Origin: Streptomyces pseudovenezuelae
GTDB lineage: Bacteria > Actinomycetota > Actinomycetes > Streptomycetales > Streptomycetaceae
Direction: 5' to 3'
DNA: 64,000 nt
Assembly (NCBI RefSeq): GCF_001513955.1
Contig: NZ_KQ948147.1
Coordinates: 444,532 to 508,531 of the forward strand
How positions within the stretch are numbered: the stretch's first letter is position 1; each line of letters opens with the position of its first letter. Shown in pieces: positions 16,775 to 25,131 of this stretch. The notes beneath the pieces were generated by a model, which did no database searches, was not told the DNA's origin, and saw nothing but the letters and a program-made list of their open reading frames with translations. The translations under genes were made by a program, and so were the position numbers.

Positions 16775-18388
16775 ATGGGCAGTGCGACCCCCCACCCCGG
16801 CACTCCGCGCGTACGCCGCCTTCCGCTGGCCGGCGTGCTGCGCCTCGGCCGGCCCTCGGACATCTGGTTCAAGCCCGCCCTGAGCGTGGTGGTCGCGGTC
16901 GCCCCGCCCAACCTGACCCTGCTGGCCCTCGGCCGGCTCGACCTGGCGATGTACACCATGGCCGGATCCCTATGCGCGCTGTACGCCCACAACCGGCCCT
17001 ACGCAGCCCGTGCCCGCACCCTGGCCTGGGTGGTGCTCGGCATGGTCGCCGGCCTCGGCGCGGGTCTGGTCGCCGCCTCGCTCACCGGCAGCGCGGTCGT
17101 GCTGGTCACCGTCGGCGCACTGGTGGCCGCCGTGCAGAAGACGCTCTGCGACGCGACCCGGATCGGCCCGCCGGGGCATGTGGTCCTCACCTTCATCAGC
17201 TCCGCCTCCCTGTTCGCCCCGCAGACCCTCGCCCAGGTCCCCGGCCACCTCGCCCTGGCCCTCGCGACGGGCGCCTGGGCCTGGCTGGTGGGGATGGCAC
17301 CGGGCCTGTTCCGGCCGCACGGTCCGGAGCGACGCGCCACCGCCCGCGCCCTGGACGCGGCCGCCGCGTACGCGAAGAACCCGCACCCCCAGTCGAGCGG
17401 AACCGCCCACACCGCCGTGCAGGCCGCCTGGCAGACCCTCCTGTCGGCCGGAGCCCGCTCCGAGACCCGGCGTGCCCTCGAACGCCTCGTCGTCCGCGCC
17501 GAGGTCGCCCTCGCCGCCCCCGCCGACGCCGACCCGGACCGCCTGCGCACCTGGGCCCGCGCACTGCGCGGCACCGCACCGGTCCCGCAGGCCGCGGACG
17601 ACGACGAACTCCTCGGCGTGGAGATCGAGCTCGCCGCCCCCGCCCACCCGGTGTGGCGCATGCTCGCCCCGATCGCCGTACGCACCGCCCTGGGCTGCGC
17701 CCTCGCCGGTTACGCCTCCCTCGCGCTCGGCGTCGGCCGCCCCTACTGGGCCCTGGTCACCGCGGCCTCCCTCTACCAGGCCAACGTCACCCTCACCTGG
17801 AGCCGGGGCGTCCAGCGGGTCGTCGGCAACCTTGTCGGGGTGCTGGTGTTCGCCGCCGTCGTCCCGCTCGCCCACCTCGGGCCCGCCGCGCTCGTCCTGT
17901 GCTGCCTCGCCTTCAACTTCGGCGCCGAGGCGCTGATCGCCCGCAACTACTGGCTGGGCAGTATCTGCGTGACCCCGATGGCCCTGCTCATCACCGAGTT
18001 CGCCGGATACCAGGAGCCCGGCCGGCTGATCACCGAGCGGGTCATGGACACCCTCGTCGGGGCGCTGGTGGGATTCGTGGCCGCCGTAGCGGTCACCAAC
18101 CGGCGCGCGGGCGACCGTGTCGAGCAGTCACTGGCCGCACTGGAACACGCCCGCGAACACACCGCCCGGCTCCTGGCCGAGCCGCACCCCGCACCCGGCG
18201 CGCTGGACACCGCCCGCCGTGCCCTCGCCGCCGCCCTGGTCGATCTGCGTGCCACTGTCGAGGCCGCGTCAGGCGAATGGTGGCCGCGCGCCCTGCCCCA
18301 GGAGAGGGTCGTGCGCGCCGAGCAGGCCGGACACCGTACGCTCGCCGCGACGACCCGGCACCACAGAACGGAGGGCGTACGTCCATGA
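16775..18388 (+). CDS. FUSC/aromatic-acid-exporter-like membrane protein
   Basis: The 537-residue protein has two blocks of hydrophobic helices (about residues 30-170 and 285-430) separated and followed by helical cytoplasmic regions, the layout of the fusaric-acid-resistance/aromatic exporter family. The second block contains the FUSC-like RTALGCALAGYASLALGVGR and YWALVTAASLYQAN. It probably exports weak acids or aromatic compounds. AAGG lies 9 bases before the ATG. Its stop overlaps the MarR start by ATGA, so the two are coupled and the regulator likely controls its own operon. Confidence 0.88.
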   Translation: MGSATPHPGTPRVRRLPLAGVLRLGRPSDIWFKPALSVVVAVAPPNLTLLALGRLDLAMYTMAGSLCALYAHNRPYAARARTLAWVVLGMVAGLGAGLVAASLTGSAVVLVTVGALVAAVQKTLCDATRIGPPGHVVLTFISSASLFAPQTLAQVPGHLALALATGAWAWLVGMAPGLFRPHGPERRATARALDAAAAYAKNPHPQSSGTAHTAVQAAWQTLLSAGARSETRRALERLVVRAEVALAAPADADPDRLRTWARALRGTAPVPQAADDDELLGVEIELAAPAHPVWRMLAPIAVRTALGCALAGYASLALGVGRPYWALVTAASLYQANVTLTWSRGVQRVVGNLVGVLVFAAVVPLAHLGPAALVLCCLAFNFGAEALIARNYWLGSICVTPMALLITEFAGYQEPGRLITERVMDTLVGALVGFVAAVAVTNRRAGDRVEQSLAALEHAREHTARLLAEPHPAPGALDTARRALAAALVDLRATVEAASGEWWPRALPQERVVRAEQAGHRTLAATTRHHRTEGVRP

Positions 18389-18924
18389 CGGCACCGAACG
18401 GACGACCGGCGGACCCGACGAGAAACGACACCGTCGCCGCGGTCGTCCGGCAGTGGCAGACCGTCCACCCCGGGCTCGACACCGGTCCCATGGAGATCAT
18501 CGGCCGCGTCAACCGCTGTGCCGCCCTCCTCCAGCAGGCCGAGGACGCCCCCCTGCGCCGCGCCGGGCTGAGCCGTCCCGAGTTCGACCTGCTCGGCGCG
18601 CTGCGCCGCACCGGTCACGAACTCACCCCCGGCGACCTGGCCCGCGAGACCTTCTCCTCAGGGGCCGCCGTCACCAAGCGGCTCAAGCAGCTCACCGAGC
18701 GGGGCCTGGTGGAGCGCCGGGGCGACACCCGCGACCGCCGTGTCGCCCACGTCCGGCTCACCGACGCCGGCCGCGACCTGGTCGACGGCATCCTGCCCGA
18801 GCAGCTGGAGTACGAGACAGCCGTACTGTCCGTCCTGACCCCCGAGGCGCGGGACGAACTCGCCGCCAGGCTGGGAGAACTGCTCGGCCGGCTGGAGGGC
18901 ACCCTGGGCGTGCTGCGCACCTGA
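18385..18924 (+). CDS. MarR family regulator
   Basis: The 179-residue winged-helix protein has the MarR core: LSRPEFDLLGALRRTG, LTPGDLARETFSSGAAVTKR as the recognition region and the wing VERRGDTRDRRVAHVRLTDAG. It overlaps the FUSC gene by four bases and has GGAGG ten bases upstream. A phenolic or weak-acid inducer that is also the exported substrate is the usual logic for this pairing. Confidence 0.92.
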   Translation: MTAPNGRPADPTRNDTVAAVVRQWQTVHPGLDTGPMEIIGRVNRCAALLQQAEDAPLRRAGLSRPEFDLLGALRRTGHELTPGDLARETFSSGAAVTKRLKQLTERGLVERRGDTRDRRVAHVRLTDAGRDLVDGILPEQLEYETAVLSVLTPEARDELAARLGELLGRLEGTLGVLRT

Positions 18925-18940
18925 CAGCTGCGACCTGCGG

Positions 18941-18998
18941 TTTCGGAAGTTTCGAAGCCCGTTGCCTGTTGACGCGGTCCACCCGCGCTTCCTACGTT
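18941..18998 (+). promoter_or_regulatory. Promoter and direct repeats before the large glycosidase-like gene
   Basis: TTGACG (18969-18974), an 18-base spacer and TACGTT (18993-18998) make a good housekeeping promoter. Just upstream, TTTCGGAAG (18941-18949) and TTTCGAAG (18950-18957) are tandem direct repeats of the TTTCG/GAA type often seen at sugar-regulated genes. Confidence 0.55.
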
Positions 18999-19058
18999 CG
19001 TCCAGGTCGGTGCGGATCATCGACGGTCGTACGGAATGTCGAACGAAGGATGGATGCC

Positions 19059-21644
19059 GTGGCAGCCGAAGGCCCCGCCCGCGAGAAGCTCACCATCGAC
19101 CTCGGCACCGGGACCGGCCCCTTCCACGGAGGAGCGAGCGGCACGCTCTACGGCCTGTACGGCGACGGTGTGCCCAGCCGCGCCGTGGTCGAGGGCATGT
19201 ACCCCCGGACGGTGACGACCAAGGCCCAGGACGGCACCCAGCATCCCGGCGGTGACGCCCTGGAGATCCTGCCGCCGTTCGTCGCGGCCGGCGGCAGGGA
19301 CGTCTACGTCTATCTGACCGACTTCTACCGGGGGTTCCCGTACGAGTGGCCGGGCGCCACCGGCGAGGAGCGGCTCGCCGGGCACCTGGACGTGATCCGC
19401 CGCCAGGTCGAACACGGCCTGAACCTGGGGGAGTTGAGGTCGCACATCGTGTACGTGCCGTTCAACGAGCCCGAGGGCAACATGTTCGGCGAGGGGGAGT
19501 GGAGCTACGACGGGGTGTCCTGGCGGACCGCGCCGGACCACTACTTCGCCGCCTGGGAGGCCGCCCACCGCCTCATCAAGGACCTCGACCCGGACGCCCG
19601 CGTGGCCGGACCCAACACCTGCGTCCTGTACCCCGAGGTCAGGGACTTCCTGGAGTTCGCGAAGTCGCACGACGTCCTGCCCGACATCGTCACCTGGCAC
19701 GAGCTGTCCTCGCCCGCCGAGGTCCGCACCAATATCGCCAAGTACCGTGCACTGGAACGGGAGTTGGGCATCGGCCCACTTCCGGTCAACATCAACGAGT
19801 ACGCGCACAACTACCACGTCTCCGTCCCCGGCCAGATGATCCAGTGGATCGCCGCGATCGAGGAGTCGAAGGTCGACGCCGACCTCGCCTACTGGAACAT
19901 CGCCGGAAACCTCAACGACTCGGCGGTGGAGGCGAACAGGGCCAACGGCCAGTGGTGGCTGTACAACGCCTACGGACAGCTGACCGGGCACACCGTCCGG
20001 GTCCTCGCCCCGCACCCCAACGTGCAGTACACGCTCCAGGGCGTCGCCACCCTCGACCGGGAGAAGCGCCAGGCCAGGGCACTATTCGGGGGTGCGGGCG
20101 GTAGGGCGGACATCGTGTTCGAGAGCGTGGACGCGGAGGTGTTCGGTGACGTGGTCCACGTGCGTCTCGTGGAGATTCCCTGGACCGGACAACTGGGCTC
20201 CAGCGCCCAGCCGTTGCGCCTGCTGGACCAGGAACTCCCGGTCCACGAGGGCAAAGTGACGTTGAGCCTCGCCGACCTGGACGCGATGTCCGCCTACCAG
20301 GCGATCCTGTCGCCGGGGGGCAACGGGGCCGTGTCCCTGCCTCCCGCGGTGCGCTGGAGGCGGACGTACGAGGCCGAGGACGCCGGCTACACGGGCGGCG
20401 GTCACTCGAAGAACGGGCCCGAGGGGTCGCCGTCCGCCGTCGACCGGTTCGCCACCTCCGGCGGCTACCACGTGGGCGGACTGCGCACCGGCTCGGACGG
20501 CGTGCTCGCCTTCGACGTCGAGGTCCCGGAGGACGGGAGCTACGACCTGGTCGTCTTCGCCAACTCCCACAATCTCGCCGACCTGGTGCGGGAGCAGGGC
20601 CCCACCAACGTCTTCCTGCGCGTCGACGGCGAGGACCCGCGCGAACTGCGGCTGCCGCTCGGCTACAAGTGGGCGGTGTGGGGCCACACCGACACCCGGG
20701 TGGAGCTGACCGCGGGCCGTCACCGGATCACCCTCGCGGCCCAGGACCCCGACCTCGGGGTCACCAAGGGGGACGCGGTCGTCGACAAGCTGGACGTCGT
20801 GCTGCGGGACGGGGACGACATCGCGCTCTACGACGCCGAGTTCGCGGACCTCGGCGGCGGGGCCCGGGTCAGCCACGCGCACCGCGGCGCCTCGGGACCC
20901 GGAGTGACCGTGCTCCCGCGGGGCGGCACCGTCACCTTCTGGGCGTACGCGGCCGACGACGGCGAGGCCTGCGTGACCGTCGACGTGCTCGGGCCCGGAG
21001 AGGGCGTGCTGAGCGTCAACGGCGAGGAGACCGGGCGCGTCGAGCGCGGCGCCGTACCGCTCTTCCTCGCCGGAGGCATCAACAAGATCACGGTCACCGG
21101 GACCTCGGACCGGCTGATCGTGGACCGGCTCCGCGTCGCCCCCTCGCGCGGCCTGCTGCCCACGACCGTGTACGCCGCCGAGGAAGGCGTCCTGACCGGC
21201 GCGGCGACGGTGACCGGGTACCCGTACGCCACCGGCGGCAAGGCGGTCGACGGCGTCGGTGCCGGGCCCGCGAACGCGCTCACCCTCACGGTCACGGCGG
21301 ACCGCGCCGGACGCCACGCGCTGACGATCCGCTACTCCAACGGCGAGCAGCCCCCGTCCACCCACTACAACCCGGACCCGGTCTGCCGCCACGCCGACAT
21401 CTCCGTCAACGGCGCCCCCGCCCGTCGCGTCCTGTTCCCCACCACCTTCCACTTCAACAACTTCTGGAACCTGTCCCTGCCGGTCACCCTGCGCCCGGGC
21501 CTCAACACGCTCACCTTCACCGCCGACGAACTCCCCGACTTCGCCGGCGACACCAAGAACGAGTTCGGGCAGCGCTCCGCCCACGCCCCCGTCATCGACC
21601 AGGTCACGGTGACACCGCTCGCACCGGGGGATGCCCCGGCCTGA
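19059..21644 (+). CDS. Glycoside hydrolase-like (clan A) protein with C-terminal carbohydrate-binding domains
   Basis: This 861-residue protein begins with a (beta/alpha)8-type domain (about 1-340). FNEPEGNMFGEG near residue 145 supplies a likely acid/base Glu after Asn-Glu, and VNINEYAHNYH near 250 a likely nucleophile Glu, the arrangement of clan GH-A retaining enzymes. A beta-rich region and CBM6/35-like modules follow (around 430-560 with RRTYEAEDAGYTGGG, and near 690-855 with YAAEEGVL and WNLSLPVTLRPGLNTLTF). I cannot name the GH family; GH39-like is a guess. There is no signal peptide or Tat motif, which is odd for a protein with binding modules. GTG at 19059 is 8 bases after AAGGA; ATG at 19050 is possible. 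Confidence 0.8.
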   Translation: MAAEGPAREKLTIDLGTGTGPFHGGASGTLYGLYGDGVPSRAVVEGMYPRTVTTKAQDGTQHPGGDALEILPPFVAAGGRDVYVYLTDFYRGFPYEWPGATGEERLAGHLDVIRRQVEHGLNLGELRSHIVYVPFNEPEGNMFGEGEWSYDGVSWRTAPDHYFAAWEAAHRLIKDLDPDARVAGPNTCVLYPEVRDFLEFAKSHDVLPDIVTWHELSSPAEVRTNIAKYRALERELGIGPLPVNINEYAHNYHVSVPGQMIQWIAAIEESKVDADLAYWNIAGNLNDSAVEANRANGQWWLYNAYGQLTGHTVRVLAPHPNVQYTLQGVATLDREKRQARALFGGAGGRADIVFESVDAEVFGDVVHVRLVEIPWTGQLGSSAQPLRLLDQELPVHEGKVTLSLADLDAMSAYQAILSPGGNGAVSLPPAVRWRRTYEAEDAGYTGGGHSKNGPEGSPSAVDRFATSGGYHVGGLRTGSDGVLAFDVEVPEDGSYDLVVFANSHNLADLVREQGPTNVFLRVDGEDPRELRLPLGYKWAVWGHTDTRVELTAGRHRITLAAQDPDLGVTKGDAVVDKLDVVLRDGDDIALYDAEFADLGGGARVSHAHRGASGPGVTVLPRGGTVTFWAYAADDGEACVTVDVLGPGEGVLSVNGEETGRVERGAVPLFLAGGINKITVTGTSDRLIVDRLRVAPSRGLLPTTVYAAEEGVLTGAATVTGYPYATGGKAVDGVGAGPANALTLTVTADRAGRHALTIRYSNGEQPPSTHYNPDPVCRHADISVNGAPARRVLFPTTFHFNNFWNLSLPVTLRPGLNTLTFTADELPDFAGDTKNEFGQRSAHAPVIDQVTVTPLAPGDAPA

Positions 21645-21704
21645 CCCCGGGGGCGTCTGCGCTGATTCGGCGCAGCCAGGCCTCTCAGCCTGCCCCGCGC
21701 CGGG

Positions 21705-23027
21705 TCAGGACCGTCCGGCCGGGGCCGCCAGTTTGCGCAACCGGCGCCAGTTCAGGCGGGGTTGGGCCGCCGGTACGCCGGGCCGCTTCCTCGGGACACG
21801 CACGCGGAGTGCCGCCGGCGCGATACGGCAGTGGACCGGGGTGGGCAGGACCAGGGCCTCGCCGTCGATGCCGACCTCGATCTCCGGGTGGTCGGCGTCG
21901 ACGACCACCTCCCGCGCGGACAGCACCGCGAGGCCCTGCGGAGCGGGGTCGAGCAGCAGCGCCGCCGCCTCGGCCGCGCTGTCCACCCGGACACCGAGGA
22001 TGCCCAGCCGCCCGGAGTCCAGCCGCTCACGGCGGCCCAGGCCCACGGGGTCACCGGTGCGGTAGGCGTTGTTGCTCACCAGCACGGCCTGCGGGCCGTC
22101 GATCGTGGTCGCCTCGATCCGCGCGGTCAGTCGCGGGCCGCGCTGCCGGGTGAGCAGATCGGGCAGGAGCTCCAGCGTGGTGCCGATCTTGTCGTCGCGG
22201 TAGGCGGGACTCTGGACGACCGCCGCGTACGCGCCGAAGGAGGCGTTGTTGACGAACGGACGGTCCGCCACGAAGCCGAGGTCCACCCGGAGTTCGACTC
22301 CGTCGGTGAGTGCGTCGAGGCAGGTCGAGGGGTCGGCGCGGTCGAGGCCGAGGTCCATGGCGAAGTGGTTGCGGGTGCCGGCGGAGATGACGAGGAAGGG
22401 CAGGTCGTGCTCCGCGGCGACGGCGGCGACCAGCGCCTGGGTGCCGTCGCCGCCCGCGACACCGAGCAGGTCCGCGCCCTCCGCCACGGCCGCCCGGGCC
22501 AGCTCGGTCACGTCCTGGTGCTCCTCCGGGTCGAGCAGCACCACCCGGGCGCCCAGGCGTTCGGCCTTCTCCCGCAGCCGGAACTGCTCGACCTTCCCGC
22601 CTCCGGAACGGGGGTTCATGATCAGGAAGGGGCGCCGCACGGACCGCGCCCGGTGCTCCTTCATCCGCTTCGGGCGGGTGCCGGCGCTGCGCAGCGCGTA
22701 CCGCCCGCTCCACACGGCCACGCTCCACAGCACCGGCGTCAGGACGAGCACCCATCCCAGGGTGAGCACGAAGAGCACGAGGACGGCGGCGGGAGTGACG
22801 ACCGCGAGGGCCGCCGCCAGCCAGCGCTCCGGTCCGCGCCGCGTCAGCGTCCACCAGACGGCCGCCGCCGTGACGGCCGCGCCCGCGAGCCCGGCCGCCA
22901 GCAGCAGCACGCCGCCGAGACCGCCGTAGCCGAGAGGCAGCAGGACCGCGAGGGCGGCCGCCGCCAGGGACGTCCTGGCCGCCCATCTCTGCCTGCGAAA
23001 GGCCGGGGCGTTCACGTCCACGCTCAT
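21705..23027 (-). CDS. Diacylglycerol/lipid kinase family protein with N-terminal membrane helices
   Basis: This 440-residue protein has three or four hydrophobic helices in the first 110 residues (LAAAALAVLLPLGYGGLGG, VVTPAAVLVLFVLTLGWVLV), then a DAGK-type catalytic domain. FLIMNPRSGGGKV near residue 135 is the phosphate-binding start, GVAGGDGTQALVA near 189 carries the GGDGT ATP motif, and FLVISAGTRNHFAMDLGLD follows. The C-terminal lobe ends basic (RPRLNWRRLRKL). It likely phosphorylates a membrane lipid. GGAGG lies 5 bases before the ATG. Fusion to N-terminal membrane segments is common among actinobacterial members. Confidence 0.92.
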   Translation of the reverse strand: MSVDVNAPAFRRQRWAARTSLAAAALAVLLPLGYGGLGGVLLLAAGLAGAAVTAAAVWWTLTRRGPERWLAAALAVVTPAAVLVLFVLTLGWVLVLTPVLWSVAVWSGRYALRSAGTRPKRMKEHRARSVRRPFLIMNPRSGGGKVEQFRLREKAERLGARVVLLDPEEHQDVTELARAAVAEGADLLGVAGGDGTQALVAAVAAEHDLPFLVISAGTRNHFAMDLGLDRADPSTCLDALTDGVELRVDLGFVADRPFVNNASFGAYAAVVQSPAYRDDKIGTTLELLPDLLTRQRGPRLTARIEATTIDGPQAVLVSNNAYRTGDPVGLGRRERLDSGRLGILGVRVDSAAEAAALLLDPAPQGLAVLSAREVVVDADHPEIEVGIDGEALVLPTPVHCRIAPAALRVRVPRKRPGVPAAQPRLNWRRLRKLAAPAGRS

Positions 23028-23093
23028 GTGCTCCTCCACTGCTCGACGCCCTGGGGCCACGGCGGTCGGCGGAGCATATCCAAAGCGTCGGAA

Positions 23094-23121
23094 CGGCCGG
23101 CACCAGGTGTGATGCCGGCCG
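23094..23121 (-). terminator. Stem-loop after the VOC gene
   Basis: CGGCCGGCA (23094-23102) pairs perfectly with TGCCGGCCG (23113-23121) around a 10-base loop. It lies downstream of the VOC gene and upstream of the lipid-kinase gene, both on the minus strand. Confidence 0.6.
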
Positions 23122-23134
23122 GTGGACGGTGGGT

Positions 23135-23527
23135 TCAGATGCCCGGCCGGTACCGGATCGGATGGTCGGCCGGCACCTCCACCAGCACGATCGGGATGCC
23201 GTCCGGGTCCGCCACCCACATCTCGACCAGCCCCCAGGGCTCCTTGACCGGCGGCCGCACGATCTCGACTCCCTTGGCCACCAGTTCCTCGTGCGCCGCG
23301 GTCACGTCCGGGACCTGGAGCCACAGCCGGAGGTCCGCGCCCTGCGGTGCCTCGGAGCGTCCCGACAGTTCCAGGAACCCACCGCCGAGGAAGTAGACGG
23401 TGCCCCGTTCGGGGCCCGTGCCGAACTCGCGGTACACGGCGAGGCCCAGCCGGTCGCCGTAGAAGACCCGGGAACGCTCCGGATCCGTGGGCCGCAGCAG
23501 GACGCGGCCGCTCAGTACGTGCACCAT
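23135..23527 (-). CDS. VOC (glyoxalase/bleomycin-resistance fold) protein
   Basis: This 130-residue single VOC domain has two beta-alpha-beta-beta-beta repeats: RVLLRPTDPERSRVFYGDRL with GLAVYREF, and LRLWLQVPDVTAAHEELVAKGVE with EMWVADPDGIPIVLVEVPA. Glu residues at the ends of strands (FLELSG, EMWVADPDG) could bind metal. The substrate is not predictable; members include lyases, dioxygenases and antibiotic-binding proteins. It is divergent from a GNAT gene 71 bases away. Confidence 0.88.
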   Translation of the reverse strand: MVHVLSGRVLLRPTDPERSRVFYGDRLGLAVYREFGTGPERGTVYFLGGGFLELSGRSEAPQGADLRLWLQVPDVTAAHEELVAKGVEIVRPPVKEPWGLVEMWVADPDGIPIVLVEVPADHPIRYRPGI

Positions 23528-23598
23528 GCGGGCGAGCCTATCCGGGGCGTTACTCTCGACCGTGCCCGAGTCGTGCCCCTGAAGTGGAGATGCGCCCC

Positions 23599-24135
23599 AT
23601 GGAGACCACCGCCGGCCTCACCTTCCGTGACGCCACCGACGCCGACGTGGACACGCTGGTCGCGCTGGTCGAGTCGGCGTACCGCGGGGACGACAGCCGG
23701 GCCGGGTGGACCACCGAGGCGGACATCCTGGAGGGGCAGCGGACGGACCCGGAGGGTGTGCTCGCGGTCATCAAGTCGCCCGACAGCCGGCTGCTGACGG
23801 TGGAGCGGGACGGGCGGGTCGTCGCCTGCTGCCAGCTCGAACACCGGGGCACCCACGCCTACTTCGGGATGTTCGCGGTCAGCCCCACCCTCCAGGGCGG
23901 GGGCCTCGGCAAGGTGATCATCGCGGAGGCGGAGCGGATCGCACGGGAGACCTGGGACGTCACCGAGATGCACATGACCGTGATCTCCGTGCGCGAGGAC
24001 CTCATCGCCTGGTACGAGCGGCGCGGCTACCGCCGTACGGGACGGATGACGCCCTTCCCGTACGGCGACGAGCGCTTCGGCGTTCCGCAGCGCGACGACC
24101 TGCAGTTCGAGCTGCTGGTCAAGCCGCTGGTGTGA
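23599..24135 (+). CDS. GNAT family N-acetyltransferase
   Basis: The 178-residue protein has a GNAT fold: FRDATDADVDTLVALVESAY at the start, the acetyl-CoA-binding block FGMFAVSPTLQGGGLGKVIIAEAE (Q-x-x-G-x-G at about residues 98-103 and following helix), and WYERRGYRRTGR near 145. ATG at 23599 is 9 bases after GGAG and preferred over an in-frame ATG at 23590. Acceptor unknown. Confidence 0.9.
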   Translation: METTAGLTFRDATDADVDTLVALVESAYRGDDSRAGWTTEADILEGQRTDPEGVLAVIKSPDSRLLTVERDGRVVACCQLEHRGTHAYFGMFAVSPTLQGGGLGKVIIAEAERIARETWDVTEMHMTVISVREDLIAWYERRGYRRTGRMTPFPYGDERFGVPQRDDLQFELLVKPLV

Positions 24136-24176
24136 CGTCCCTCCCGCGATGACGTGAGCGCCGGGCGTCCCGCGGC

Positions 24177-24860
24177 TCACGCGGTGAAGCGGCCGGTGCG
24201 TTTGATCTCCGGGTAGTCGGTGGTCGCGCCGTCCAGTCCCAGGGCCCGCACCAGCCGCAGCTGGTCCTGGGTGTTCACCACCCAGCCGATGATCTTCAGG
24301 TCCGCCTTGCGGGCCGCCTCCACGACCTCCAGGGTCAGCCGGCGGATGTTCAGGCAGACCGTTTCCGCACCGGCCTCGACGGCACGCTCCACGATGTCGG
24401 GGCCGAACCGGCTGCCGATCAGCGCGGTCCGGACACCGGGCACCAGGCGGCCGATCTCGGCGATCGCCTCGTCGTGGAACGAGGACACCTCGACCCGGGA
24501 GACCAGATCCCTCCGGATCATGACCTCGGCGAGCGCGCGGGCCGCCGCGATGTCCTTGATCTCGGCCTGGAGCGGCGACCGCACGGCGTCCAGGACCTCC
24601 TCGAACACCGGGACGCGTTCCCCGCGGCCCGCGTCCAGGGCGCGCAGTTCGGTGAGGGTCTTCTCGGCGATCGGGCCGGTTCCGTCGGTCGTGCGGTCCA
24701 CGTCGGTGTCGTGCATGACGACGAGGGCGCCGTCCTTGCTCAGATGCAGATCGAGTTCGATGACATCGAGGCCGGCCTGCTGGGCGGCGACGAAGGAACG
24801 GAGGGTGTTCTCGGGTTCGGTACCCATGACTCCGCGATGACCGATGGTAAGGAAGTTCAA
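24177..24860 (-). CDS. Glycerophosphodiester phosphodiesterase
   Basis: This 227-residue TIM-barrel enzyme hydrolyses glycerophosphodiesters to glycerol-3-phosphate and an alcohol. Motifs are GHRG with the first catalytic His near residue 8, PENTLRSF, ELDLHLSKDG with the metal-binding Glu-x-Asp, VVMHDTDVDRTTDGTG with the second His, and QAEIKD. No signal peptide, so it is cytoplasmic. The start is a TTG (24860) that gives the normal N-terminus just before the barrel; no strong ribosome site is seen. Confidence 0.92.
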   Translation of the reverse strand: MNFLTIGHRGVMGTEPENTLRSFVAAQQAGLDVIELDLHLSKDGALVVMHDTDVDRTTDGTGPIAEKTLTELRALDAGRGERVPVFEEVLDAVRSPLQAEIKDIAAARALAEVMIRRDLVSRVEVSSFHDEAIAEIGRLVPGVRTALIGSRFGPDIVERAVEAGAETVCLNIRRLTLEVVEAARKADLKIIGWVVNTQDQLRLVRALGLDGATTDYPEIKRTGRFTA

Positions 24861-25066
24861 GGTTCAACTCGCTTCCGTCGACGGCGGCTCGGTGCAGAGC
24901 CGCAGCCTAACGGCTACGCCGTGTGATGGACCCGTGCGTACACGCAGGATCGCCAAGGCGGGCGCGGAAGTGATCTCCGTTACCCGGAATCGCTGTGTTC
25001 ATGGCTTCCGGCAGGAAAAAATTCGGTGACCATTGGGGTGCGCAGGATAACTTCCCGAGGGTGCTC

Positions 25067-25105
25067 TTGCTGGACGGAAGCTCGTATGTATACGGTCTTC
25101 ATACG
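25067..25105 (+). promoter_or_regulatory. Promoter and inverted repeat before the DUF6421 operon
   Basis: TTGCTG (25067-25072) with TATACG (25089-25094), 16 bases apart, is a plausible promoter. CGTATG (25083-25088) and CATACG (25100-25105) are a perfect inverted repeat around the -10, a likely operator. The preceding 200 bases (24861-25066) show no gene. Confidence 0.5.
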
Positions 25106-25131
25106 CGAGGTTCTCCGGTGAAGGATGGGAC

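Noticed and set aside
16279..18924. An 881-codon open frame over the FUSC gene
   Set aside because: Its first three quarters are an Arg/Gly-rich shadow of FUSC; only the MarR part at the end is real.
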